Below are positions 1 through 11,542 of a stretch of DNA of 64,000 nucleotides, one piece after another. Position 1 is the first letter of the stretch; every line of letters starts with the position of its first letter. The position numbers and the translations under genes are program-made. The notes under the pieces were generated by a model that saw only the letters and a list, made by a program, of their open reading frames with translations, searched no databases and was not told the origin of the DNA. The DNA is from Isoetes taiwanensis (Eukaryota > Streptophyta > Lycopodiopsida > Isoetales > Isoetaceae): NCBI GenBank assembly GCA_021234155.1, contig JAJEKV010000032.1, positions 12,976,283-13,040,282 of the forward strand, in the 5' to 3' direction.

Positions 1-960
1 TGGCTATATTCCTCTGTACATATGGATACTAAAACTATGGATGCCTACATTAGTATTGTACTTATCGGTAATGCCAGGCACCCTTTCTAGTGTGTATTGT
101 TTCAGTGTACTGTTTCAGTAGATTTCCTACAATTGTTGAGAGTGAGTAGCTGCACATCTACAAGCTACCAACAAAAATAGAGATATATGGAATATATGGG
201 TCTATCAATCCAAGACATATGTTGGCTAGTCTATCTGTAGAAAGCTTATTGTACCCTTTTGAAATTTAGACAAAAACCCCAGCCGCCCCATAAAGCATCT
301 CATAAGAAAAGTAAAAATCATGATCGTGCATGTGCAACATGACAAACATCTTGAAATGGGGGATCATGCATCCCATGCGACAATGAAAATAAAATTACAT
401 GGATATGAAAAAAGGAGGGGGGGAAAGGATGCTTGGCGGAGGTTTGACTGGCGGCTGAAGGGGCGGCCGGCTATGGCAGCCGGTGCCCTGTTGTTCTTGT
501 AGAAGCGACGATGCTGGAGATGTTGGATGCACCCAGGGGAGGGTAAGACATGTTTTGAGCTGGCAAAAAAGGGTGGTGTGTGGAGCACTTCTCGGTGGTT
601 GCCTGTTTTCTGCAGTGGAGTAGGCCTTTCCTGTGGTGCAGACCTTGCCTCTTTATCTCTAGAGCTTAATCATGTATGAGCATGGTAAGATCTGCAATAT
701 GTTATTCAGTCCTAATCGTTGCCGAGTCATTTCCTATGTAGTAGTTGGATTTATCTTCTAAGACGGCTCACCACTGTGGCTGGGCCTTGCACTCACTGCA
801 GGGCCGTCACCAGCATTATAGATTGAAAATAGGGGCTTCGGCGTTGATGTTGCAGCCTTGCGAGCTTATTAGACTCAGTGATTCCAAGATATTTATGCAG
901 TGCTATGAGTATAGTCTCTTGTTGTCTATTCATCTGAGGCTTAGGAGTTAGTTTTACCCG
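1..960. other. No gene recognised; left flank of LINE insertion
   Basis: The frames here are short and mutually overlapping, and I recognise no domain, RNA gene or repeat boundary. The stretch ends immediately before the 13-bp direct repeat that flanks the LINE, so it is the pre-insertion host DNA. Confidence 0.5.
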
Positions 961-1221
961 AAGCTCTTAGACTCTCTTATTGCGAAAGCCAGGGAGGACC
1001 TCGGCTAGGAGGCGGGAGTACTGGCGCTCGAACAAGCGCTAACTAGGGTTTCTTGAACCCCAGGTAAGGTTCTGGTTGATCAACTGCTAGTCACTTCTCG
1101 ATCCCATCATATCCTTCAGATCAGTCCACCCTCGATCTTCCCAACCGTCACATCACCAAATCATCTATCCCATTCCCCCAGAATTCTCTCTGTCTTCCTG
1201 CGGCTCCCCATTATTGCGACC

Positions 1222-3435
1222 ATGACTGTACCCAAGGCAACTCCTAAGATTTTCCCAGCTATTACGAGAGCTACTGATTCAATCTCGAACTTCATACAAT
1301 TTGGGAGCTTTGACATGGCGGCCTTCACTGCGTGGATGTTGCAGAATCAAGGGATCCCAGAATGGGATAATATTACTCGAGAAGAGTTACCGGAACTCCC
1401 GAGACCTGTGAATCCCATCTTCTCAAACTCGGAATAGATGAACATTCTCCGTCAGCAGAAGTATCTGCATGCTCCTGATGAAGACTTCACCAAAGGTATC
1501 AAACTAAACTTCCAGTCTGCCCGAAACAAATTACATACTCTGGAAAAAAATGCAGTTGTAGGCTGGGTGGAAAAGGAAGGTTTCAATTTGAATGAAATCG
1601 CCAAACAAATATACTCTTTGAACAAGAATGTGCAGATTGCTTCCATGCATTGGCTACAGTTCCCTTTCTTCATGGTTGAATTAACATCCCAGGAAGCTGC
1701 TCTTGATTTGCTGAGGAAAAGCCGAGTCATACACAAAGGGTACCAAATCAAATTCCAAAAATGGGACTATCACTTCGATCCTTCCTCCCCCAAGTCCCTC
1801 CCGGTCACGGTTTTCTTGCAACCCCACGGTCTCAACCCTGTCTATTGGAGTGAAGAATGCTTCAAGGCAATTTTTAACTCCATTGGACATTTTATTTCTG
1901 CTACTTTCCGACCAGATAGACCCCAAATTGTCTATGTCCAACTAGATCTGCTCAAGCCCATCCCCCGAGAAGTGACTTATGTTGATCTATTTGGAACTAA
2001 CTGTGTATTGCAGCTGAACTGGAGCGGCCTCCCTCCGGACTGTGGTATCTGTGGAAAGAAATTCCATGGAGGGGTGAAATGCATCCCGAGAAATACTTTT
2101 GAAGACCCCCGACATACTCAGAAAGTAGAACAGTATGATCCTAACAGCAGAATGCGACAGGTAGATGAATTCGGTCATATGTATGGCCACAAAAAGGAGA
2201 AAATGATATCTGGCTCGGGCAGAACAGACAAACAAACGGAGCACAGGGAAAATTATAAAAAATTGCAAAGGAAAGAACAGGACAGGGAAAGAATCCGACA
2301 AGCCAACTGGGACCTCTCCCAGAGGATCCTACAGGCTTTTGAAGATAAAAAGAAGGGGAAAAAGTCTACACCACGAGCTATCAGAACTCACAATAAAGAG
2401 GTATCATTCGCCGAAAATGAACTTCACGCCAAATTCAACAAGGACAGCCCCCCATGCAGGATTTACATACAGAAGACACAGGAACAGGATATCTTGGATA
2501 CAGCACCTCACATTAAGGGCAAGGAATCACAAAAACAGAAGCCCATTGAAACTGGGCAAGCAGAAGCCCAGAATCAAAGCATGGATAAGGATTCAGATAA
2601 AGAAAGTTCAGAAATAGAAACAATGCAGACGAGGTCAGCTGTCAATTGGGAATATTATGACACTGGTAACAGATTTAGTCTCTTGACTTTAGAGGAGGCT
2701 CAAGAAGATACACACCTACAAGATGCACAGTGCAACTCGAAAGCATTACAGATAGGGGAACTCTTTACCCCCAGCAAGCATGAAACAGAATTTATATCCA
2801 ATAAGGATCTGGAAGGGTTATCACAACCCGAGTCTGGCCACTCTTCAGAAATTGTATCTCGGTCTCCAGTCACCATGTCCATCCCACCAACTCAAGCCAA
2901 TTCCCCAAACACCTCAGTATCTAATCCAAAAACCCTCCTACAGCAGAATCAAGAGCAAGCTGAGGATAATATCTCCTTCCTTCAGGCTTTTATTCAATGC
3001 AAAGATGATGGTAGATATGCTGCTTGTGTTGAACGTTTTGTTGCAGAGGCTCTAGAAGAATACTTACACACACCAGGGCCAGAGCATACTCGAGGTGAAT
3101 CAAGGGATGACAAAGAAGCTTCCATCCAGGTAAGTACCCAATCCTTTGATAGTTTGAATAATTCAGAGCTTGGGTCCTGTGTTTCCAATGAAGAAAGAGA
3201 GATTTGCACTCCTATACTGTCAAAATTCTGGGCAACCTTAGAGGATGAGATAGGAATGTCAGATCATGAAGGCCTAGATAATATCCCAAAGGATCTAGAC
3301 AAGATTGGAGATTACTTATATGGAAATATGAGCTCCACTCCTAAGACGAAATCCAGAAAACACAGAAAGACCTACCAAAAAGATCCCAACTATACTGGCC
3401 CTGCATCCAACACAAGGAAGACCAAAACCTGCTGA
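1222..3435 (+). pseudogene. LINE ORF1, gag-like nucleic-acid-binding protein with an in-frame stop
   Basis: ORF1 of plant L1 elements binds the element RNA in a ribonucleoprotein particle. The frame is open from ATG at 1222 to a TGA at 3433-3435 except for one TAG at 1435-1437, which is followed immediately by an in-frame ATG (1438). The pieces are 71 and 665 codons. The first ~190 residues of the long piece look like the DUF4283 domain of plant LINE ORF1. A zinc knuckle C-x2-C-x4-H-x4-C follows at about residues 202-215 (CGICGKKFHGGVKC). The rest is charged and low in hydrophobic residues, ending in a basic Lys/Arg-rich tail. Either the TAG is a disabling mutation, which I think likelier, or translation restarts at the adjacent ATG. 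ORF2 begins 39 bases downstream. Confidence 0.85.
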
Positions 3436-3474
3436 AGGTCCTTCCCTATCCCTTTTCACCCACCTTTCTTACAA

Positions 3475-3879
3475 ATGAAGATCATTTCATGGAATGTAAG
3501 GGGGATCAAGGGCCCCATAAAGAGAAGAAGATTCATTGCTTTGGCTAGAGCTTATAAAGCTGATCTTTTAATGATTCAAGAACACCATTTACCCCAGTTT
3601 GAAGCTTCCAATCTGGGAGATTGGATCAATAAAGGAACTGGCTCTTCATATATTACTGCTCATGGCACTAAAGGTGGGCTTGCAATGTTTTGGACCACCC
3701 TTCAAGTTGTTTCTTCATATTGCAGCCCCTCAAATAGATGGCACAGTATAGCTATAGATATGCAGGGGCAAACTTTGGGGATAATCAATGTTTATGCCCC
3801 CACTGAACCCAATGAGAGAGCCCCAATTTGGAAAGAGATTAAAAGTTGGATGACTGGCCAGGATAATATTAATCATTGG
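3475..3879 (+). pseudogene. LINE ORF2, 5' part: AP-like endonuclease, interrupted by the chromovirus
   Basis: This is the start of the LINE pol protein. The N-terminus has the exonuclease-endonuclease-phosphatase signature: SWNVRG near residues 5-10, a catalytic Glu in MIQEHH around residue 38 and INVYAP around residue 104. The domain nicks the target site to prime reverse transcription. The frame runs to ...NINHW at 3879 and then enters the chromovirus LTR, which gives a false C-terminus of LTR-derived residues. The rest of the domain resumes at 17027 with the GGDLN motif. The ATG at 3475 is chosen because it directly precedes the first conserved motif. Confidence 0.88.
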
Positions 3880-5447
3880 TGTGACGTCCCCTACTCGTAT
3901 ACGGTGCACTCACCGTATACAAACAGGAGTTCTTCCCCCACACCAGCTCCATGCTGATACAAGGCCCTCCACATATCACTGCACCCGTAACGAGTCTCAG
4001 TGGGAAGAGTGAAGGTGTCATTCTACCCCGTCTCCCTCAGGGCCTACCTAGCTGCGGAAGCGTAAACATACATGTCAGTAGCACATACATCAACATCCTG
4101 TGACCATCTCGAAGGATGGTCCTCCTCATATCTGCATAGACAAAGATCAGCACATCACATAGGGGATTCTACCCAAGGCTCAGACTCAAAGGATGACTGA
4201 CGGCTTGGGTCTCCAGAGTTCGTTGCGGACAGAATTCATGGCAATGGATTTGGCTGGCATAAGAACATGGCATAGGGTTGTCCACTCCATCCGCCCCTCC
4301 TGTGCACACTTTGCAGAGTAGGTTGAAAAGTGTCGGGACCTGACTGTAGCCCGCCGGATGCATAGCCGAAGGGGCTATTCCTGGGTCTCATCCTCCCAGT
4401 TCCGATGGGGCAGGTAGGGATCACTCCCTCCAGAGATCTACATGCTAACTCAAGGTGACTAGAGGGCCACTGCCCGTATTCGACTGAACCCACTGGAAAG
4501 TGTACACCACTTCACGGGTGTCGAGCCCATGCCTTACCCGCACTCAGTGGTAAGCCATCAGACCTAGTCACAATGATCCCCGGTAGGCTTTACACACCAG
4601 GGGGATCGTTCAAGAATCAGGACATGAATCTCCTTCTTAGCCAGTCTGGCCCCTTCACCCACAACCAGGTGTGGCTCTTGTACACAGGCCGAATCTACAG
4701 TGTGCTAGAGAGGCTACTCTAGGAGCATCAACTACAAGCTTTAGGGCCTCTACCCCCCTTCCCAATACAAGGAGTTCACAGAAATACATCATCCAAATAT
4801 ATCACAGAAGAGCTAAAGAACTAGATCTAATCATAGAGTTAGGTTCTTTAGTTAGTGTCCGAGATCTAAGATCTAGATAGCTACTATGGGCAATTTAATA
4901 GTCTAAACCTACTGATTCTATGACTAGAAGACGGTTTAAGCTATTAAATTGACCAAATACCTGATCCTTGAGTGGCTCCTCCTGACCTGAGTTCAACCAT
5001 CCTGCTGAGCTGATCGAATTCAGGGAAACTGATGGCGCAATTCGCTTGGGCAGCGTCTGGGAGGCGGTTTTGGCTCCTGGGGCAGCCAAAACTGAGCTCT
5101 AAAACCCTAAGGACGAAAAACTAGCAAGCTAGGGTTTTCCTACCCTAAATAGACATGGGGTTTAGGCTAGGGTTTCCAATTACCCAATTTGGCATGTGGG
5201 ATAATTGGAAAGGCCCCACTTGCCTTTAGTGGCTAGGTGGCAAAATATGCCAACATGGAAAGGTGTGCCCTCATTAATGTGCACATGTGCACATTAATAA
5301 TATATGAACACTCCTAGTAAGTTGCCCCCTAGGGCTACTTACCTGGCTATCCGTTGGCGTACACGTCAATCGGGTGGCGGTATGCTGACGTGGCGTACAA
5401 TGTACGCAATGGAGTCACGGGAGTATCTTTGTCTTTGGAACGTCACA
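3880..5447 (-). repeat. 3' LTR of the chromovirus
   Basis: This 1,568-bp LTR is bounded by TG...CA and is near-identical over most of its length to 15447-17021. Differences cluster in short patches, for example around 4350, 4480 and 5020, with indels as well as substitutions. It contains several telobox-like AAACCCTA/TAGGGTTT motifs near 5100-5180. The termini contain ACGTCA. Because the element is antisense, this left copy is the 3' LTR. Confidence 0.93.
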
Positions 5448-5461
5448 TTCTCCCCACCCTT
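5448..5461 (-). other. Polypurine tract of the chromovirus
   Basis: On the minus strand this reads AAGGGTGGGGAGAA directly before the LTR start. It is the expected plus-strand primer position for an LTR retrotransposon. Confidence 0.85.
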
Positions 5462-6299
5462 GAAATGATGTCTGTCCGGCAAAGATCGCGGGTCTCCCCA
5501 CCTTGGGATCTTCCTAACCTGCAACCTGCAATCAACGTGATGCCTACAATATAATCTTTATACATTTATCACGATTACTCTAAGGTAATTATTTTTAGAA
5601 CATTATTACGTCATTATATTATGAAATACTTATCAATTCATAACACCATTAACAAGTTATTCACTATCTTAAGTTAGACAAAATTTCAACATTTCATATC
5701 TATAATTATTGTCCGAGGTACTCTTCATTCCTTGCAACACATTCCAACAAAACTTGTGTTGCAAGTCTTCATCTTCGACCTCCTTGCCCCCTCGGAGCGC
5801 TCTTGGCGCCTGCAGGGTCGACACTCACGTTAGTACCGTTTTCATTTTTTAATAAATTTTGGTTATATGGTGACCAACCCACCTATCTACATGAATGCAT
5901 GGCTAATCTCCTACAGAGGAAGAGGATGAATCTTCCATAATGGCCGTGGAGATAGCGCCTATATGCCTATATGCCACTCATGCCTACACCTCTAGTTGCC
6001 CAGCGTGGAGGATATCCTTCTCGCGTGGGGGGCGTGAAGGATGGATTCCTCCTATCAAAACATATATGGGGCTAAAGGTGCTTTCCCTATCAATGCATTC
6101 CTTAATGACCTCTTTTTTCTTCGAGGTCGTCTACTTCGTGGGACAGAAGTAGACTTTCTAATCTACCTTCCACTCGCCCAAGCGGAAACGGTCATGCCTA
6201 CATTGACATTACACCACGCCCTAGAGATCACCGTAGTGGTCTCATCATCGGTAACAACGCATGCGATCCATACCAAGCATGGGTTGCATGTCGATTAAT
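5462..6299 (-). other. Non-coding 3' region of the chromovirus
   Basis: About 840 bp lie between the end of pol and the purine tract. The first part (5550-5720) is AT-rich. I see no domain in either strand, and short frames here do not resemble known proteins. Confidence 0.6.
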
Positions 6300-6554
6300 C
6301 TATACAAGAATTAACCTACACAAATCGACATGCCCGAGCGATTTCTTGGAGATGACCTTGCCGTCCCATTGCTCCATAAATTGTGGGTCTTGCTTTACTA
6401 AATCTTTCTTAAGTACCCACGTGGCGTCTTCCACTGGTAAGTGTTTCCACTTGACCAAATACTGGAGGAATTCGGACCTCCTTGTCTTCTTAAAAGCTCT
6501 ATCAAGAATCATTTCTGGAACTATTTCCAGCTGCTCCTCCGTCATTTCCAACAA
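6300..6554 (-). pseudogene. Chromodomain at the C-terminus of the chromovirus integrase
   Basis: The 84-codon frame contains a chromodomain core. The segment RRSEFLQYLVKWKHLPVEDA followed by TWVLKKDL fits the Y-L-V-K-W-K ... E-x-T-W pattern, with Ala-Thr-Trp where Glu-x-Thr-Trp is usual. The domain defines chromoviruses and in several families directs integration through binding to chromatin marks such as methylated H3K9. It is the last coding part of pol and ends at TAG/TAA at 6300. It is separated from the integrase frame by indels. The N-terminal aromatic-cage position is not clear, so ligand binding cannot be predicted. Confidence 0.85.
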
Positions 6555-6665
6555 CGTTGAGTGTCCAAACTTCGCCCCGGGTTTGGAGTATGCTTCTTCA
6601 ACAAACTCACGTGGAAGACCTTATGAATCTTTAGGTGTCTTGGCAATTCCAACTTGTAGGATTGA

Positions 6666-7860
6666 TTACCTACTCTCTTGATTATTAGGAAGGGTCCAGC
6701 CCACCTTGGAGCAAGCTTCTTGCAATTCCCAATCGAGCCGCTGCTTTACCTTGATCTTGAGCCAAACATCATCTCCAACTTTGAACTCTCGACCGTTCGA
6801 TGTTTGTCGGCGATGCTCTTCGACGACTTCTTCTTTGCTAGCGGATAACCTCGAACTTCTTCCACGAAGCTGCTTTGCATATCGGCCAACATCTGGCTGC
6901 GAAACTTCTACTTTTGACCGCGGGGTTGTGCCAAGTGTCGGAGTTAGGCACTGATAGCCATAATTGATCATAAATGGCGACATCTGGGACGATTCCTGCT
7001 TGGTGCTATTGTATGCAAACTCCACCAAGTGAATGAATTCTTCCCACATACTTTGCTTATTCCAGACATAGTTTCGTAGCATGTCTTCTAAGATCCTGTT
7101 GGTCCGCTCCGTTTGGCCATCCGTCGTCGAGGATGATCTGCCGATGCTCATGGATAGCTTGGTGCGAAGATAAATTCGCAAAGAGGTCTTGCCAAAAGGC
7201 ACTCATGAACCGGATCTCTGGCCGGAGATAATCTCCCTTGGCATGCCATGAAGCCTGAAGATCTCTTTGGTGAAGAGCTTTGCTGTATCCATAGCTGTAT
7301 CTGTGGTCCTGCAAGGCACAAAATGTGCCATCTTTGACAACTTGTCGACCACTACCATCAAGGCATCCTTGCCTCTCGCTGTTCTTGGGAGTCCTGTGAT
7401 GAAATCCATGCTGATTACCTCCCACTTAGCGTTTGGCACCGCTAATGGCTCTAATGCCCCTGGAATTCGAAGCTGCTCCGCCTTCGTCTGCTGGCATAGC
7501 TGACATTCCTTGATGTAGCGAGCTATTTGCTTCTTCATTCCTGGCCAATAATAGCTGCTGCGCACTTTGAAATATGTTTTCATGAATCCCGCATGGCCAG
7601 CTATTGGGCTGTTGTGCGTGTCATGGAGGATCAACTTCCTTACACCTGATGATTCGGGTACGCACAACTTGTTCTTATGGTATAACAGGTTGCCTTCCTT
7701 CTTATAATGCTTGAAGGCCTCCCGTTCTTTATCTGTTCTAGCCTCCTTAGAGAGGCTTACCCATACTTCCCCGAAATCCACATCCATTGGCAAGGACTCT
7801 TCAATCTTCTTACCAAAGTCATTTGGAGCGTTGAAATTTGCGTTGCAATGCACTCTAGTT
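6666..7860 (-). pseudogene. Chromovirus integrase, frameshifted
   Basis: This integrase inserts element cDNA into host DNA. The upstream frame (7853 down to 7203) has the HHCC zinc-binding motif (HDTHNSPIAGHAG ... CQLCQQ), then the first catalytic Asp in SMDFITGLP and VVVDKLSKMAHFVP. The second catalytic Asp region is broken: the frame runs off after REIISG and resumes in other frames (SAFWQDLFANL at about 7190-7230, then 7202-6666). The downstream frame holds TDGQTERTNRILEDMLRNYV with the catalytic Glu, and continues to a C-terminal KVGDDVWLKIK segment. At least two indels disable it. Confidence 0.88.
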
Positions 7861-8451
7861 GTCGGGGGTGCCTTGAAAGCGCATCTGCTACCACATTGAG
7901 CTTCCCGGCTTGTAGACTATATCAAAGTCATATTCTTGAGGAACTCCATCCATCTCCGCTGCCTCAGTTGAGGTGTGGTTGCGTGAATACATATTGGAGG
8001 CTCGATGGTGGTATCAATTGGAACTTCCTTCCCAAGAGGTAGTGCCTCCATATTCTTAATGCCCGACAAGCTGCAAGCAACTCCACGATGCGTGCGTTGG
8101 GTAGCGTCTCGGCGTCGTTCATCTTCACGGAATCATACGCTACCACACGTTCTTCTTGCATAAGCCCGCACTTTTTGTAGCTATCTTACTGCATCTGTTG
8201 CTACAAGCTTATCCTTCTCGGGTCGGGGTTAAGGCGGGGCTGTTGTTAAAGCTTCCTTCAACAATTCAAACCCCTTTTGGGCTTTCTTGTGCCAATGCTC
8301 TACCCAATCTTTCACATTCTCGCCCTCGTTAGGTGCATTAGCGGGGCTGCTATCTTAGCAAAGTTCTTTCTGAACTTCTGTAGTACCACGCTAGGCCAGA
8401 AAAACCGACCTCGTGCACATTCTTGCGGCCCGACCCTTTGAATCAACTGCT
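7861..8451 (-). pseudogene. RT connection and RNase H region, strongly frameshifted
   Basis: This lies between RT and integrase, where RNase H belongs. One frame (8161-7964) keeps VVAYDSVKMNDAE and RIWRHYLLGRKF, the usual RNase H neighbourhood of Ty3/gypsy pol. The preceding part, which should include the first catalytic Asp, is spread over several frames with stops. No intact RNase H can be read. Confidence 0.7.
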
Positions 8452-9471
8452 TCAATCTTGGCGGGGTCCGTCGAGATGCCTTCTCGAGATCACATGACCA
8501 AGGTATTCCACCTTCTGCATTTGCGGCGGTGGCGCCGACAACTTGGCGTACAACTGGTGTCTTCTCAACTTCTCTAGCACCCTTCTCAAGTGTTGCACGT
8601 GCCCTTCAAGGGATCTGCTATACACCAAAATGTCATCAAAGAAAACAATCACAAAGGTGTCCAGGAACTCCCTGAAGATATCGTTCATGAGCCTCATGAA
8701 CGTTGCGGGGGCATTTGATAAGCCGAAAGGCATCACTGTGAACTCGTAATGCCCATACCGCGTCCTGAAGGCGGTCTTGTGGATATCCTCCTCCTTTATC
8801 CTTATCTGATGATAACCTGACCTTAAGTCAATTTTGGAGAAGATCTTTGCTCCTTGAAGCTGATCCATCAAGTCATCTGATCTTGGAAGCGCATACTTGT
8901 TCTTAATGGTGTGCTTATTCAACTGTCTATAGTCTATGCACATCCTCAAAGATCCATCCTTCTTCTTGACAAAAAGAATGGGCGCTCCGAACGGCGAGAC
9001 ACTAGGTCTAATGAAACCTAGGTCGAGCAGCTCCTGCAACTGCTTCTTTAGCTCCGACAATTCCTGCGTTGTCATTCTATATGGAGCCTTGCTTGTGGGC
9101 TTTGTTCCTGGTTCGAGTGCTATCTCGCACTCGACTCCCCTATAAGGAGGGAGCTGCTTGATCTCATCTGGAAAGAGATCGTGGAACTCCGTGATCAACT
9201 TAGCTATTTGCCTCGGCAACTTGCTGAGCATCTTGTCTTCTTTGCTTCCTTCCAATTCCGGCTCGCTAATCTCAAGCTTGAAGATGTATGCTACCTGCTC
9301 ACTCTTGATGCACTTGAACAGCCGTTTAGAAGACATACACTGCATGATGGGAACAACTTCTTTACCTGTTATCTCAATGATCTTGCCGTCGGGTGTTGGG
9401 AAGGTCACCTTCCGCTTTCCACAATCAATAATGGCCCCTGCTGGTCCAAGGTACTCCATACCTATTATCAA
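8452..9471 (-). pseudogene. Chromovirus reverse transcriptase (with the end of protease)
   Basis: This 339-codon open frame is the best-preserved part of pol. It begins in the C-terminal part of the protease ([14 protein letters not shown]) and runs through [13 protein letters not shown], the fingers motif [51 protein letters not shown] and [18 protein letters not shown] to the active site. The catalytic motif reads [10 protein letters not shown] (8632-8643), with Phe where chromoviruses usually have Ile. Both Asp are present. Frame loss follows at about residue 335, before RNase H. The N-terminus is not a true start, since protease continues upstream in another frame. Confidence 0.92.
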
Positions 9472-9700
9472 GTCATTACTTGCCGATGCCCATTACCTCC
9501 GCCCCCATCACGGATCTTAATCCCCGGCAAGTCGATGTCAAAGTTGATTCTTTTACTGCCCGTCTGATGCGCCTTCTTTGCTCCACTTGCTAAGACAACG
9601 GGCCTTGGCTTTGACTTTAATGGTTTCAACTTCAACATTTGAACCATTGCGGGAGATGCAAAGTTATGGCTACTTCTGAATCTATTAGGACTATAAATGA
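9472..9700 (-). pseudogene. Retroviral-type aspartic protease, broken at the active site
   Basis: One minus frame reads SHNFASPAMVQMLKLKPLK and later INFDIDLPGIKIRDG. This matches the region just after the D-S/T-G active site of chromovirus proteases. The active site itself is disrupted by an indel near 9680: the codons give IDSEVAI where IDSG-A-S would be expected. A further shift near 9475 separates it from the RT frame. Confidence 0.72.
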
Positions 9701-11270
9701 CTTGGCCTTGGCCTTTCCCAACGTGGAAATTACTTTATCTTGGCTCTCTGCTTGCTCAGATGTATCTATTGCGGCAAAGATATGACACTCACCTGAATGT
9801 AGTCGGGCCTCCCTCGCCGTCGTCGTCGATCAAAGTGTCCCAATCTCCCAACTCGCTAGCTATTTGCACTCATGACATATGGGCGGTTCATTTGTTCTAT
9901 GGCCTTTGGCTGGAAACACACGAAGCAAAGGCCGCTTTTCTATGCACTCTGTCTCTCTTCTCCTTGGGCATGGCTGCTGAGAAAGGATCGCCTTTGCTTT
10001 GGAGTAGTTTGACCCTTCTGTTTGTCTTTGAAAGATACACGCTTCTTCTCCTGCTTTGCTTCCCTTGATTGCCACTATATGGGGCTCTAGGCTGGTCTGG
10101 GAAATTTGTTTCGGGTGGCCTTTCTGCTGCCTTGCCTTTATCTTGGTAATCTTCTTTGCCTCGCCCACTATTCCGAGGTCCTGTTCCTTGCAAACTTATT
10201 GCCTTGGACTCCGCCACGATCATCGTTCTTGGGTTTATTGCCCTTACAAGCTTGCGGATCTCCTCATTCGGACCTTCAATGTAGCTTTCCTTTGCGTGCT
10301 TCTCTCCTAACTTTGGCACATACTGACCTTAGCCTCATAAATTCCTCACGTGTATTCTCATCTTGACTTGTTGCCTTGCCGCAACCTGTAGAACTTGCCG
10401 CATCATCTTGGACTTGTGCTCTCTTGGGACATAATGGCGCTTTGAAGGCTTTAGCAAACTTCTTGAACCTGCAAGCATCCTGCTTAAGCCATGAGCCTTG
10501 GCATAGCCCTTCCACCAAATGCGTCTTTGCTCCCTTCGGGTTATTTGTTGCCACCCCGCCTTTATCCTTATCCTTCATGCCATAGGCATTCCGTATTCGC
10601 TCATCTCGTCAAGCCAAGCCCTCTGCTTCCATGCGACCTGTTCTCGCTGAGAATTGCTCGAGCTTCTGGCCTTCCAAACATTTCCCAATGCGAGTCTACT
10701 TTCTTACGGTAGTCGAGGAGGTTCTTGTGTCCCTTTGTCGTCCCCTCGGTGGTTCCCTCGCCTTTTCGATGCGCTTTCGGACTTGGTTACGCTCTTCTTC
10801 TTCCTCGGTCGGTCGAATCGAGCTTGAGTCGGAGGAGTCCGAGCTGGGGACCTTCCTCTCTTGCTCCTCTTCTTGTCTCTACCGTTTCTCGGTGATGCTT
10901 GCGGCGGTTGGCGTTACCAGAACCTGCTCTGCAGCCATGCGGTTAGCAAAGCCTTTATCCTTTCGAGGTCCGTCCTCATTTGCGATATTTCTTCTTCGGG
11001 GTCATTTGTCCAAATTCTTCAAGCGGTTTTTCTTCGGGCGTGGCACAGGCGGGCTCTGTTCCCCTGTAAGTTCCAGCGGTTTGTCGTTCTCTCAAGGCTC
11101 GGGCCTCTATTTGCATACACAAGTGGTTCATATCTACATGGTTAGTTTTCCTTGCTTTCTTGCTTTATTTATGTTTGTTGGCATGGTTGAGGGGACACAA
11201 AATATATCACAAAAACATTTATAGTGCAAGAGAATGTTATATTTATATTTTATATTACACTAATACAAGA
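9701..11270 (-). pseudogene. Decayed gag region of the chromovirus
   Basis: Position, directly upstream of protease, and basic, charged frames suggest gag. No frame is open for long. One piece (10578-10276) is a 100-codon basic segment, and a serine-rich patch lies near 10800-10860. A CFVC motif near 9920 may be the remnant of a zinc knuckle, but the rest of the C-x2-C-x4-H-x4-C pattern is not in one frame. The long plus-strand frames here are shadows. I am confident of decay and only moderately confident that this is gag. Confidence 0.5.
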
Positions 11271-11542
11271 ACTTGCAACTCACGCTAATCATTTACGTTG
11301 ATCTTGGGTAAGATGGATTATCCTCGGGGAACTTTTTTCACTTGGGCTGTTCCCCTTTGAATGGCCCAAGTTCCTAAGGACATTGGCTGGAGATCCACCC
11401 GTAATGCTCTTGCTAAATCTTCTATTCTGCGGTGGGAGGTATAATTTCATTGTCACCGGCGATCTTGCCCTTTGTAAGGTATGGCTAAGTCGAAGGCGTC
11501 GAAGTGCTACCGCTCTTTTCACCAGATTGCATGCTTTCGGTG

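Noticed and set aside
4169-4493. Minus-strand frames inside the LTR (64-85 codons), with a similar 98-codon frame in the other LTR
   Set aside because: The two LTR copies keep different frames with indels between them, so these are not conserved coding sequences.
9158-11224. Long plus-strand frames opposite the chromovirus pol/gag, including a 197-codon one at 10631-11224
   Set aside because: They are shadows of the minus-strand coding region. The text is Ser/Leu/Cys-rich with no domain, while the minus strand carries clear RT, protease and linker motifs.
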